From: Tardiphaga robiniae
GTDB lineage: Bacteria; Pseudomonadota; Alphaproteobacteria; Rhizobiales; Xanthobacteraceae
Length of the DNA: 64,000 nt
Reading direction: 5' to 3'
Assembly: GCF_001618955.1 (NCBI RefSeq)
Contig: NZ_LVYV01000045.1
Coordinates: 124,001-188,000, forward strand
Shown here: positions 8,724-17,041 of the stretch, piece after piece
Layout of the letters: every line of letters starts with the position of its first letter
Numbering within the stretch: position 1 is the stretch's first letter
Program-made: the position numbers and the translations under genes
Notes under the pieces: generated by a model
What the model was told of the DNA's origin: nothing
The model's database searches: none
Seen by the model: only the letters and a program-made list of their open reading frames with translations

Positions 8724-9524
8724 ATGGGCAATCAGGCTTGCATGCGCGTAATCGGAAACATTCGAGGGACGGTGGTGGAGAAGCGATACGCGTTTGTGGC
8801 CCGTGCGCTGACCGAGGCCATCGCAGACGGACGGCATCCGGTCGGGTCCGTGCTGCCGACAGAGTTCGAGCTGGCGGACCAGTTCGCCGTGAGCCGATCC
8901 ACCGTCCGCGCGGCGATGCAGGAGCTTCAGGCATCCGGCCTGGTGAGCCGCAAACGCAATGCCGGGACGCGTGTCGAGGCGGCCTCGCCGGCCAAGGGCC
9001 GCGATGGCTTTACGCAGGCACTCAATACGATCGAGGCGGTGCAGCAGTTCGGCACCGAGACCGAGCGCCACGTGCAGCGTGTCGCCGACATCGTCGCGGA
9101 CAGCGAGTTGGCCAGCCAGCTCGGATGCCGGCCCGGCCGGCGCTGGTTGTGCATCTCAAGTCTGCGCACGATTCCGGGCGACGTCACACAGACACCGATC
9201 TGCTGGACCGATGTCTATATCGACGGCGCCTTCGCCGACGAGGTGCGCGCGAAGATGGGTGGGCATCACGAGATCTTCGGCACCCTCGTCGAGAAAATCT
9301 CGGGACGACGCTTTGTCGAGATCCGTCAGGACATCTCTGCGGTTGGCGTGTCGGACGCGATGGCGGAGCCACTGAAGGCAATGACTGGCGCACATGCGCT
9401 GTCCATTCGGCGGCAGTATCTGTTCGCCTCAAACGAGCTGGCTGAAGTCTCGCTCAGCATTCATCCGGCGGACCGCTATCGATACTCGACCAGACTGCTC
9501 CGCCGGCAGGACACAAATGGATGA
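8724..9524 (+). CDS. GntR-family transcriptional regulator with UTRA effector domain
   Basis: A 266-residue regulator. The N-terminal winged helix-turn-helix (about residues 15-75) has LPTEFELADQFAVSRSTVRAA and the wing SRKRNAGTRV. The rest (about 95-260) has the length and layout of the UTRA ligand domain of the HutC subfamily, ending in a strand-rich segment RRQYLFASNELAEVSLSIHP. It is divergent from the lyase-receptor-FumC-like operon and very likely its repressor, with the operon substrate or a product as effector. The start is uncertain: GTG at 8697, ATG at 8724 or ATG at 8742; none has a strong ribosome site. Confidence 0.88.
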   Translation: MGNQACMRVIGNIRGTVVEKRYAFVARALTEAIADGRHPVGSVLPTEFELADQFAVSRSTVRAAMQELQASGLVSRKRNAGTRVEAASPAKGRDGFTQALNTIEAVQQFGTETERHVQRVADIVADSELASQLGCRPGRRWLCISSLRTIPGDVTQTPICWTDVYIDGAFADEVRAKMGGHHEIFGTLVEKISGRRFVEIRQDISAVGVSDAMAEPLKAMTGAHALSIRRQYLFASNELAEVSLSIHPADRYRYSTRLLRRQDTNG

Positions 9525-9565
9525 GTGCGCCGGTCAAGCCGGGTGGCGACAGACTGAGATTGATA

Positions 9566-11404
9566 TCATCTGATCATCTTCGGCCCGGGATCCGGCGCCG
9601 CCACATCGATCACGCGCATCTGCACGCGCTCGGCACCTTGCCAGCGATCGACGGTCAGCGAGCCTGCTACATGGACGGGCTGACCGCGCAACTCCTGCAA
9701 CGCGTTGCCGAGCTTCTGTCCGACCGAGCGAAACGCGATGCCGTTGACCATGGCGCCATCGGACGCCTTGAAGCGTAGCCGCAGATGCGCCTGCCCGACT
9801 TCATCGACATAAGCGAGCTGATGCGCCGGCAGCGCAATCACCGGCTCGGGATTGGCCTGCCCGAACGGGCCGGCGCGATTGAGCGTGTTCACGAGATCCG
9901 TCGTCACGCCGCGCGCAGTGACAGCGCCATCGATGAATAGTTCTTTCTCGTTGCGTGACTTGCCGACATCCGCGGCCAGCGCGCTTTCGATATAGGCGCG
10001 GAATTCACCAAGACGCTCCTTGCGCAGCGTGACACCGGCGGCCATCGCATGACCGCCGCCCTTCATCAGAAGACCATCGGCGACGGCCTGCCGCACGGCC
10101 TTGCCGAGATCGACGCCGGAGATTGAACGGCCAGACCCCGTGCCGATGCCGCCGGGCTCCAGCGCAATAGCAAAAGCCGGCCGCGCGAATTTCTCCTTGA
10201 GCCGGGATGCGACGAGCCCGACCACGCCCGGATGCCAGCCTTCGCTGGCCGTCACGATCACGGAGCCTTTGTCTTCGAGCCCGAGTGACGCCAGCGCCTC
10301 GGCCTCGGCCTGCGCTTCCGCGGCCTGTTCGATCACGCGGCGTTCGATGTTCAGCCGATCGAGTTCGGCAGCGATCTTCGCAGCCTCGGAAATATCGCCT
10401 TCGAGCAGGAGCCGCACGCCAAGGTCTGCGCGCCCGATACGGCCGCCGGCATTGATGCGCGGTCCCAGCATGAAGCCGAGATGCCATGCTTCCGGCGGAC
10501 CGTTCAAACGCGCCACATCCATCAGCGCGGTGTGCCCGATGTGATCGCGGCGGCGCAATGCGATGAGACCCTTGGCGACGAAGGCGCGGTTCAGGCCGAT
10601 CAGCGGCGCGACATCGGCCACAGTGCCCAATGCCACGTGATGCAGCATGCCAAGCAGATCCGGCTCCGGCATCTCTGCGGTCCAGAAGCCGCGCTTGCGC
10701 AATTCGCGATTGACAGCGACCAGCGTGATCAGCACGAGGCCGACGGCCGCGAGATGACCGAGGCCGGAAATATCGTCGAGCCGGTTCGGATTCACGACCG
10801 CATCGACGTCAGGCAACTCCTCGCCGGTCTGATGGTGATCGATGACGACCACGGACATGCCGAGCTTCTTCGCTTCAGCCAGCGGTTCGAAACTCGTCGT
10901 GCCGCAATCCACGGTGACGAGCAGCGTGGCGCCCTTGCCGGCCAGCGTCTTGATGGCATCCACATTGGGGCCGTAGCCCTCGAAGATGCGATCGGGAATA
11001 TGGATCTGCGGATCGAGCCCGCAATGGCGCAAATGCCAGGCCAGCAGCGCGGACGACGTCGCGCCATCGACGTCGTAGTCGCCGAAGATCGCCACTTTCT
11101 CGCGGCGCTGCGCGGCGTCTGCAATGCGATTGGCCGCCGCTTCCATCTGCGTGATGGTGAACGGATCAGGCATCAGCTTGCGGATAGTGGGATCGAGAAA
11201 GTCTTCGACCGCGTCAAGCTCGATATTGCGGCCGGCGATGACCCGCGCCAGCATTTCCGGCAATTGAAAACGCTGCACCATGGCCAGCGCCCGCGCCGCG
11301 CCGCGCTGATCGACCCGGTCGCGCCAGATCCGCCCGGTGGCGGATTCGGTGACGCCGAGAAAGGCCTGCTGGGATTCGACGGGAATGATGGTCGGTGGCG
11401 TCAT
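9566..11404 (-). CDS. recJ: Single-stranded-DNA-specific 5'-3' exonuclease RecJ
   Basis: A 612-residue DHH-family nuclease used in recombination and mismatch or base-excision repair. The DHH domain shows GDYDVDGATS and DCGTTS, then the eponymous IDHHQTGEE. DHHA1 and OB-fold regions follow, with the GGGHAMAAGVT motif of the DHHA1 domain. The ATG at 11404 (MTPPTIIPVES) was preferred to one 12 codons upstream. It is the last gene of the minus-strand run containing hom and glpX, a grouping that recurs in alphaproteobacteria. It converges on the GntR gene with 41 bases between them and no evident terminator. Confidence 0.95.
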   Translation of the reverse strand: MTPPTIIPVESQQAFLGVTESATGRIWRDRVDQRGAARALAMVQRFQLPEMLARVIAGRNIELDAVEDFLDPTIRKLMPDPFTITQMEAAANRIADAAQRREKVAIFGDYDVDGATSSALLAWHLRHCGLDPQIHIPDRIFEGYGPNVDAIKTLAGKGATLLVTVDCGTTSFEPLAEAKKLGMSVVVIDHHQTGEELPDVDAVVNPNRLDDISGLGHLAAVGLVLITLVAVNRELRKRGFWTAEMPEPDLLGMLHHVALGTVADVAPLIGLNRAFVAKGLIALRRRDHIGHTALMDVARLNGPPEAWHLGFMLGPRINAGGRIGRADLGVRLLLEGDISEAAKIAAELDRLNIERRVIEQAAEAQAEAEALASLGLEDKGSVIVTASEGWHPGVVGLVASRLKEKFARPAFAIALEPGGIGTGSGRSISGVDLGKAVRQAVADGLLMKGGGHAMAAGVTLRKERLGEFRAYIESALAADVGKSRNEKELFIDGAVTARGVTTDLVNTLNRAGPFGQANPEPVIALPAHQLAYVDEVGQAHLRLRFKASDGAMVNGIAFRSVGQKLGNALQELRGQPVHVAGSLTVDRWQGAERVQMRVIDVAAPDPGPKMIR

Positions 11405-11451
11405 GGGATCAGCAATAGGCCGCGCAGCCGCTTTCGGCAAATCTCAGGCCG

Positions 11452-12171
11452 TCAGCAGCCCATCCGCCTGGCCAGATCGTTGAAGTCGGCGGCGACCACG
11501 TCCCACGCACCCTCCGCCTTGAAATCGCGGTTCTGGTGCGGCCCGTATTCGGTGATGCGCGGCACGAAGGCGGTCTTCAGGCCGAACTTCTGCGCGGCGT
11601 CAAGATCGCTGTTATGGGCGGCGACCATCATGACTTCAGCAGGCTTCAGATTGAGCAGTGCGGCCGCGCCGAGATAGGCCTGCGGATCTGGCTTGTAGTG
11701 TTCGAACAGTTCCGCGCTCATGATCAGGTCCCATGGCAGGCCGGCGAACTTCGCCATGTTGGTTAGCAGCGCGACATTGCCGTTCGACAACGGGCCGATG
11801 ACGTATTTGGTCTTCAGCCTGGTCAGGCCACTTACCGAGTCGGCCCACGGATGCAGCCGGTGCCAGCCTAGTGTCAGGTGATGCAGATCGTCGTCGGACA
11901 GCCCATTGATGCCGAACTTCGCGACCAGCACATCGAGGGATTGCCGATGCAGCGTATCGAGCTTGACGAAACCGCGCTCGGGATGATGACGCACCACGTC
12001 CATCGACGGCATGTAGGCCTGCCGCCAGGCGTCGACGAGCGCAGTCCAGTCCGCGGTAATGCCGCGCGCTTTGCCGAACGCGGTACAGTCAGCAATCAGG
12101 CTGGAACGCCAGTCAACCACGGTGCCGAACACGTCGAACACCAGAGCCTTGACGTTATCGGTCTCGCTCAT
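11452..12171 (-). CDS. HAD-family hydrolase, (S)-2-haloacid dehalogenase type
   Basis: A 239-residue HAD-superfamily protein. The catalytic aspartate is Asp13 in VFDVFGTVVDW; motif II is PLSNGN; the lysine is in EHYKPDPQAY; motif III is the VAAHNSDLDAA segment typical of type II haloacid dehalogenases. These enzymes hydrolyse 2-haloalkanoic acids with inversion at C2, though many genome relatives have unknown substrates. It lies between the acetyltransferase and recJ on the same strand, with 47 bases to recJ. Assignment to the dehalogenase subfamily is good; actual dehalogenation is inference. Confidence 0.88.
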   Translation of the reverse strand: MSETDNVKALVFDVFGTVVDWRSSLIADCTAFGKARGITADWTALVDAWRQAYMPSMDVVRHHPERGFVKLDTLHRQSLDVLVAKFGINGLSDDDLHHLTLGWHRLHPWADSVSGLTRLKTKYVIGPLSNGNVALLTNMAKFAGLPWDLIMSAELFEHYKPDPQAYLGAAALLNLKPAEVMMVAAHNSDLDAAQKFGLKTAFVPRITEYGPHQNRDFKAEGAWDVVAADFNDLARRMGC

Positions 12172-12250
12172 GGTCTCATCCCCGTTTTGTTTTCTTGGTT
12201 TTTAGTTCGATTAATCCGAGCGCATGTTGGCGCGCTCGGATTGCCTTTAT

Positions 12251-12703
12251 TTAGAGTATCTTCCGATACTGCATAAATCCGGAATTGTCGGCGACCTGAT
12301 CATACAGAATGCGCGCCTGCGCATTCTCGTTCTGGGTCAGCCAATGCACGCGGCTGCAGCCATCGGCCTTGGCCTTTGCATAAACCGCTTCGATCAAAGC
12401 GCGACCGACGCCATGTCCCCGCGCGTTGTTGTCGACGAACAGGTCCTGCAGGTAGCAGTAGTTGCCAGGCGTCCAGGATGAGCGGTGATACAGGAACTGC
12501 ACGATGCCGGTGAGCTTGCCGTCCACATAGGCGCCGAGCAGAAACATCTGCTCGTTGGCGTCATGGAAACGCTTCCACGCCGTGTCCGTCGCGACCTGTG
12601 GCAGCGTCGCCTTGTAGAACGTCAAATAGCCCTGCCAGAGCGGCTCCCAGGCAGCCCGCTCGTCGGGGCCGACCGGGCGGATGTCAACATTCGCCTTCGC
12701 CAT
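12251..12703 (-). CDS. GNAT-family N-acetyltransferase
   Basis: A 150-residue protein of the GNAT fold. The acetyl-CoA pyrophosphate loop is visible as NNARGHGVGRALIEAV near 98-113, preceded by a YLQDLFVD strand and followed by VHWLTQNENAQARILYDQV, as in the small acetyltransferases annotated as RimI- or aminoglycoside/spermidine-type. The substrate is unknown. The ATG at 12703 (MAKANVDIRPV) was taken; a longer frame begins upstream. It starts nine bases after the glpX stop, so it is probably transcribed with glpX. Confidence 0.87.
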   Translation of the reverse strand: MAKANVDIRPVGPDERAAWEPLWQGYLTFYKATLPQVATDTAWKRFHDANEQMFLLGAYVDGKLTGIVQFLYHRSSWTPGNYCYLQDLFVDNNARGHGVGRALIEAVYAKAKADGCSRVHWLTQNENAQARILYDQVADNSGFMQYRKIL

Positions 12704-12713
12704 GTGACCGAAC

Positions 12714-13712
12714 TCAATCCAGGTGGAATTTTTCGAGCTGGCGATGCTCACCCTTGATGATGCGCACGGTGCCGGTCACCGAACGCATCACGATGGTCTC
12801 GGTCTCGATGACGTCGCCGCGGAACTTGACGCCCGACAGCAAGGCGCCGTCGGTGACACCGGTGGCGGCAAACAGGCAGTCGCCCTTCGCCATGTCCTCG
12901 ATGCCATAGATCATCTTCGGATCGGTGACACCCATCTTCAGCGCGCGCTCGCGCTTCTCGTCGGTATCGAGGATCAATCGGGTCTGCATCTGGCCGCCGA
13001 TGCAGCGCAGTGCTGCGGCCGCCAGCACGCCTTCCGGTGCGCCGCCAATGCCAAGATAGATGTCGATGCCAGATTTGGCGGGATCGGTGGTGTGGATGAC
13101 GCCGGCAACGTCGCCGTCCGGAATGAGACGCAGCGCCGCCCCGGTCGAGCGGATCGCTGCGATCAGTGCTTCGTGCCGCGGCCGCTCAAGCACGAGGGCG
13201 GTAATCGCCGACACCGGCACGCCCTTGGCCTTGGCAAGGCGCTTGATGTTCTCTTCCGGCGATGCGTCGATGTCGATCACGTTCTTGGCGTAGCCCGGGC
13301 CAATCGCGATCTTGTCCATATAGACGTCGGGGGCGTGCAGCAGCGTGCCGCCGTCGGCCATCGCCATGGTGGCGATCGAGCCCGGCATGTCCTTGGCGCA
13401 TAGTGTCGTGCCTTCGAGCGGATCGACGGCAATATCGACCTTCGGGCCGGCATTGATGCCGACCTTCTCGCCGATATAGAGCATCGGCGCTTCGTCGCGC
13501 TCGCCCTCGCCGATCACGATGGTGCCGTCGATCGGCATCTTGTTGAGCTCGCGGCGCATCGCATCTACCGCTGCCTGATCCGCCGCCTTCTCCTGCCCAT
13601 GACCACGCAGCCGCGCAGCCGACACTGCCGCGCGCTCGGTCACGCGAACGATCTCCAGCGTCAGAATGCGCTCGAGCAGTTGCTGCGGCGGGACGGTAAT
13701 ATGGGTCGACAT
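12714..13712 (-). CDS. glpX: Class II fructose-1,6-bisphosphatase
   Basis: A 332-residue GlpX phosphatase, a metal-dependent enzyme of gluconeogenesis (and of the Calvin cycle in autotrophs). The lithium-sensitive phosphatase-type motifs are present: GEGERDEAPMLYIGE near 67-81 and VDPLEGTTLCA near 92-102. The ATG at 13712 gives the usual N-terminus MSTHITVPPQQLLER. It follows hom by 57 bases on the same strand, and an acetyltransferase gene follows closely. Confidence 0.95.
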   Translation of the reverse strand: MSTHITVPPQQLLERILTLEIVRVTERAAVSAARLRGHGQEKAADQAAVDAMRRELNKMPIDGTIVIGEGERDEAPMLYIGEKVGINAGPKVDIAVDPLEGTTLCAKDMPGSIATMAMADGGTLLHAPDVYMDKIAIGPGYAKNVIDIDASPEENIKRLAKAKGVPVSAITALVLERPRHEALIAAIRSTGAALRLIPDGDVAGVIHTTDPAKSGIDIYLGIGGAPEGVLAAAALRCIGGQMQTRLILDTDEKRERALKMGVTDPKMIYGIEDMAKGDCLFAATGVTDGALLSGVKFRGDVIETETIVMRSVTGTVRIIKGEHRQLEKFHLD

Positions 13713-13769
13713 TGGCGGGCTCCTTCTACGGTGGGACGAATGTCCCCGTACAACTCTCAACGCGTGGAT

Positions 13770-15092
13770 TTAGTTCTTCTCGATCCGGATAACTTGCGGC
13801 TTGCCTGATATCACCTTGTCGCTCTGCACCGCCTGCAGGGCGCGACGCATCGCGTCCTCGGTGGTGGCGTAGGTGATCAGGATAACAGGCACCGGTGACG
13901 ATTTCGTGCTCTTGCCGACCGGCTCGATGCCGCCATTGGGATGGCGCTGCACGATCGACTCCAGCGAAATTTTCTGCTCGGCCAGACGCGTTGCGATACG
14001 CGCCGCCGTACCGGCGAGATCGCGTGCCATCAGGCGGATGTAATAGCCACCTTCGTGGCGCTCCATCGGAGCCTTGGTGGTGGTCTTGAGCTTCTCAACC
14101 GGCCGCCCGAAAGGCAGCGCGCGAACGTTGCGCGCGACATCGGCGATATCAGCCAGAACGGCAGACGCCGTCGCGGCGCCACCAGCGCCGGGACCGACCA
14201 GCGTGATCGGCGCAATGCCGGCACCGTCGACGGTGACAGCGTTGGTGACGCCCATGACCTGCGCAATGGAGGATGACAGCGGCACCATGGTTGGATGCAC
14301 ACGTTGTTCGATGCCAGTTGCGGTGCGCATGGCAACGCCCAGCAGCTTCACACGATAGCCAAGCTCTGCAGCAGCGCGCAGATCTTCAGCGGCGATGGAC
14401 GAAATGCCCTCGACCGAAACAGCGCTCTGCGCGACCTTGGTCCCGAATGCGAGGCTGGCGAGAATGGCCAGCTTCTGCGCGGTGTCGTGGCCATCGACGT
14501 CGAAGGACGGCTCGGCCTCGGCGTAGCCAAGCCGCTGCGCGTCTTTAAGGCATTCCTCGAAGGACAGGCCCTCCAGCTCCATCCGGGTCAGGATGTAGTT
14601 GCAGGTGCCGTTGAGAATACCGTAGACGCGATTGATATCGGTGCCGGCAAGGCCCTCGCGGATGGTCTTGATGATCGGAATGGCGCCGGCGACGGCAGCC
14701 TCGTAGTTCAGCGCGCCGCCGTTCTTCTCGGCCGATGCCGCAAGCTTCAAACCATGCTTGGCGATCAGTGCCTTGTTCGCGGTCACGACCGACTTGCCAG
14801 CGCCCAGCGCCGCCTCGATCGACGACAGCGCGGGATCACCGACACCGCCCATCAATTCGACGAAACACTCGACTTCCGGATGCTGGGCAACCGCGAGCGG
14901 ATCCTTCATCCAGTCGATGCCGCGCAGATCGACTCCGCGCTTCTTGGTCTTGGAGCGCGCGGTGACAGCAACCACCTTGACGCCACGACCGCAGCGCGCG
15001 GCCAAAATCGAGTTTTGCTGTTCGATGAGACGGACGACTTCGGCACCAACGGTGCCGAGTCCCGCGATACCCACTTTGAGGGGTGCGACCAT
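13770..15092 (-). CDS. hom: Homoserine dehydrogenase
   Basis: A 440-residue NAD(P)-dependent enzyme reducing aspartate semialdehyde to homoserine, leading to threonine, methionine and isoleucine. The Rossmann motif GLGTVGAEVV is near 10-19. The catalytic core shows NGTCNYILTRME and the GYAEAEPSFDVDGHDTAQK segment with the catalytic Asp/Lys pair. A C-terminal ACT domain (about 360-430) with RHPNGG suggests feedback control by threonine. It lies downstream of an aminotransferase gene and upstream of glpX on the same strand. Confidence 0.96.
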   Translation of the reverse strand: MVAPLKVGIAGLGTVGAEVVRLIEQQNSILAARCGRGVKVVAVTARSKTKKRGVDLRGIDWMKDPLAVAQHPEVECFVELMGGVGDPALSSIEAALGAGKSVVTANKALIAKHGLKLAASAEKNGGALNYEAAVAGAIPIIKTIREGLAGTDINRVYGILNGTCNYILTRMELEGLSFEECLKDAQRLGYAEAEPSFDVDGHDTAQKLAILASLAFGTKVAQSAVSVEGISSIAAEDLRAAAELGYRVKLLGVAMRTATGIEQRVHPTMVPLSSSIAQVMGVTNAVTVDGAGIAPITLVGPGAGGAATASAVLADIADVARNVRALPFGRPVEKLKTTTKAPMERHEGGYYIRLMARDLAGTAARIATRLAEQKISLESIVQRHPNGGIEPVGKSTKSSPVPVILITYATTEDAMRRALQAVQSDKVISGKPQVIRIEKN

Positions 15093-15135
15093 TAAGCTTC
15101 AGACCTGTCGGAATTCTTGTTGAGCGATGACCGGT

Positions 15136-15160
15136 CCGAAAACCGGTTGCCGGTTTTCGG
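15136..15160. repeat. Palindromic hairpin between hom and aminotransferase gene
   Basis: Perfect eleven-base arms, CCGAAAACCGG (15136-15146) and CCGGTTTTCGG (15150-15160), with a three-base loop. It resembles the short palindromic elements found repeatedly between genes in Nitrobacteraceae. It lies in the 77-base gap upstream of hom and has no U tract, so it is more likely a repeat or processing site than a terminator. Confidence 0.6.
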
Positions 15161-15169
15161 GGATCACGC

Positions 15170-16390
15170 CTATCGCCGGTTGGCGAGAGGAACCACGTTG
15201 TGCAACGTTTCGAGACCGCTTTCAAGGAAGCGGCGAATGCCGCGGGCAGCCTGGCGAATGCGCTGTTCGTTCTCGACCATCGCGATGCGGACGTAACCTT
15301 CGCCATGCTCGCCGAAAGCAACGCCGGGAGATACCACCACACCAGACTTTTCAACGAGAAGCGTTGCAAACTGCATGCTGCCGACCTCACGGAATTTCTC
15401 CGGCAGCGGCGCCCAGGCGAACATCGACGCCGACGGCGGCGGAATGTCCCAGCCGGCGCGGCCGAAAGACTCCACCATCGCATCACGACGCTTGCGATAG
15501 GTGTCGCGCATTTCGCGGATGCAGTCATCCGGACCGTTCAGCGCGGCAGTGGCCGCGACCTGCACGGGCGTGAAAGCGCCGTAGTCGAGATAGGATTTCA
15601 CCCGCGTCAGCGCGGCAATGATGCGCTCGTTGCCGACCGCAAAGCCCATGCGCCAGCCGGCCATCGAGAAGGTCTTCGACATCGAGGTGAATTCGACGGT
15701 GAGGTCCATCGCGCCCGGCACCTGCAGCACCGATGGCGGCGGGTTCTTGTCGTCGAAATAGACCTCGGCATAAGCGAGATCGGAAAGGATGTAGATCTCG
15801 TGCTTCTTCGCGAAGGCGACGAGGTCCTTGTAGAAATCGAGCGTCGCCACCTGCGCCGTCGGATTCGACGGATAGCAGACGATCAGCGCGATCGGCTTCG
15901 GGATCGAATGGATGATGGCACGCTCGACGGCCGCGAAGAAATCAGGCGTCGGCTCGGACGGCACCGAGCGGATCACGCCGCCAGCCATCAGGAAGCCGAA
16001 GGCATGGATGGGGTAGCTCGGATTCGGGCACAGCACGACATCGCCGGGCGCGGTGATCGCCTGGGCGACGTTGGCGAAGCCTTCCTTGGAGCCCAGCGTC
16101 GCCACCACCTGGGTGTCGGGATTGAGCTTCACGCCAAAGCGGCGCTCGTAATAGCCGGCCTGGGCCTTGCGCAGGCCAGTGATGCCCTTCGAAGCCGAAT
16201 AGCGGTCAGTGCGCGGCTTGCCCAGGGTCTCCTTGAGCTTCTCGATCACATGCGGCGGGGTCGCCAGATCCGGATTGCCCATGCCCAGGTCGATGATATC
16301 GGCGCCAGCGTTCCGCGCGGCGGCCTTGGCCCGGTTGACCTGTTCGAACACATAGGGCGGCAATCGGCGGATGCGGTAGAATTCTTCCAT
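15170..16390 (-). CDS. Class I/II aminotransferase (AlaC / LL-diaminopimelate aminotransferase-like)
   Basis: A 406-residue fold type I PLP enzyme. The PLP lysine lies in SMSKTFSMAGWRMGF, and PSNPTAQ and the C-terminal GEHGEGYVRIA (with the substrate-carboxylate arginine) are present. The N-terminus MEEFYRIRRLPPYVF is characteristic of the AlaC/DapL-like group, which make alanine from pyruvate or act on LL-diaminopimelate or aspartate. Its position directly upstream of hom suggests a role in aspartate-family amino acid metabolism. Exact substrate is not determined by the sequence. Confidence 0.9.
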   Translation of the reverse strand: MEEFYRIRRLPPYVFEQVNRAKAAARNAGADIIDLGMGNPDLATPPHVIEKLKETLGKPRTDRYSASKGITGLRKAQAGYYERRFGVKLNPDTQVVATLGSKEGFANVAQAITAPGDVVLCPNPSYPIHAFGFLMAGGVIRSVPSEPTPDFFAAVERAIIHSIPKPIALIVCYPSNPTAQVATLDFYKDLVAFAKKHEIYILSDLAYAEVYFDDKNPPPSVLQVPGAMDLTVEFTSMSKTFSMAGWRMGFAVGNERIIAALTRVKSYLDYGAFTPVQVAATAALNGPDDCIREMRDTYRKRRDAMVESFGRAGWDIPPPSASMFAWAPLPEKFREVGSMQFATLLVEKSGVVVSPGVAFGEHGEGYVRIAMVENEQRIRQAARGIRRFLESGLETLHNVVPLANRR

Positions 16391-16483
16391 GGGATCGGGC
16401 TCCAGAACCGCTTCAGCATGCGGTTGAATCGTTTCTTTTTATCACGGAAGCCCGGTGACACCAGTCACGACGGGCAGTTTTGA

Positions 16484-16798
16484 CTATTTGGCCGGCGGTT
16501 TGGCCGGCAGCACGACGGCCTGGCGATCGCGGGCGGCAGTCAGTTCGGCCTGCATCTTGGCCTGGTCCGCCGGCGCCATCGCGGCGCCTTCGCGGGTGGT
16601 CGGGAGGTCGTGAACCGGCAAATAGGTGCCCACCTCGGCCGGACGCGCCGGAGCGCCTGCGGGTGTGCCCACCATGGGCATGTCGGCGATGGTCGAGGCG
16701 CAGCCGCCAAGAGGCAAGCCAAGGCCCAGCGCCAACAGGGCGGCGGTTGCCGCTGCCCGTGCGCTGCGACCATCGATGAATGTGCCTCTACGCGTCAC
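16484..16798 (-). CDS. Small putative lipoprotein
   Basis: A 104-residue protein with a long positive n-region, a hydrophobic stretch and the lipobox-like LPLGGC, so the mature protein probably begins at the Cys near residue 33. The mature chain is Ala/Pro-rich, with a possible helix in the second half (PADQAKMQAELTAARDRQ). No family recognised; similar small lipoproteins are common in Bradyrhizobium relatives. It lies 93 bases upstream of the aminotransferase gene on the same strand. Confidence 0.72.
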   Translation of the reverse strand: MTRRGTFIDGRSARAAATAALLALGLGLPLGGCASTIADMPMVGTPAGAPARPAEVGTYLPVHDLPTTREGAAMAPADQAKMQAELTAARDRQAVVLPAKPPAK

Positions 16799-17041
16799 AC
16801 CACAACCCTACATCGCATTAGAATCGATTTTATCCCTATCGCAGCGCACCATCCAACCAATCTGGTCACAAACGATTAACGCCGGGAGAACAGGATGTAG
16901 GCTTGGATCTTCAATATGACGGAAGCAAGACCTTTGACGCGGTGCAGCACATCGAATCCTGCGGCAATCCGCGAACTGTGCCATCATCGATTTGCGTGGC
17001 GACGTACCGTTGCCCGACTGGAATGAAGCTGTTGTTGCGCC
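16799..17041. promoter_or_regulatory. Divergent promoter region between lipoprotein gene and phaC
   Basis: 243 bases that must contain the starts of both transcripts. No clear -35/-10 pair, operator or small gene could be made out with confidence. Confidence 0.4.
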
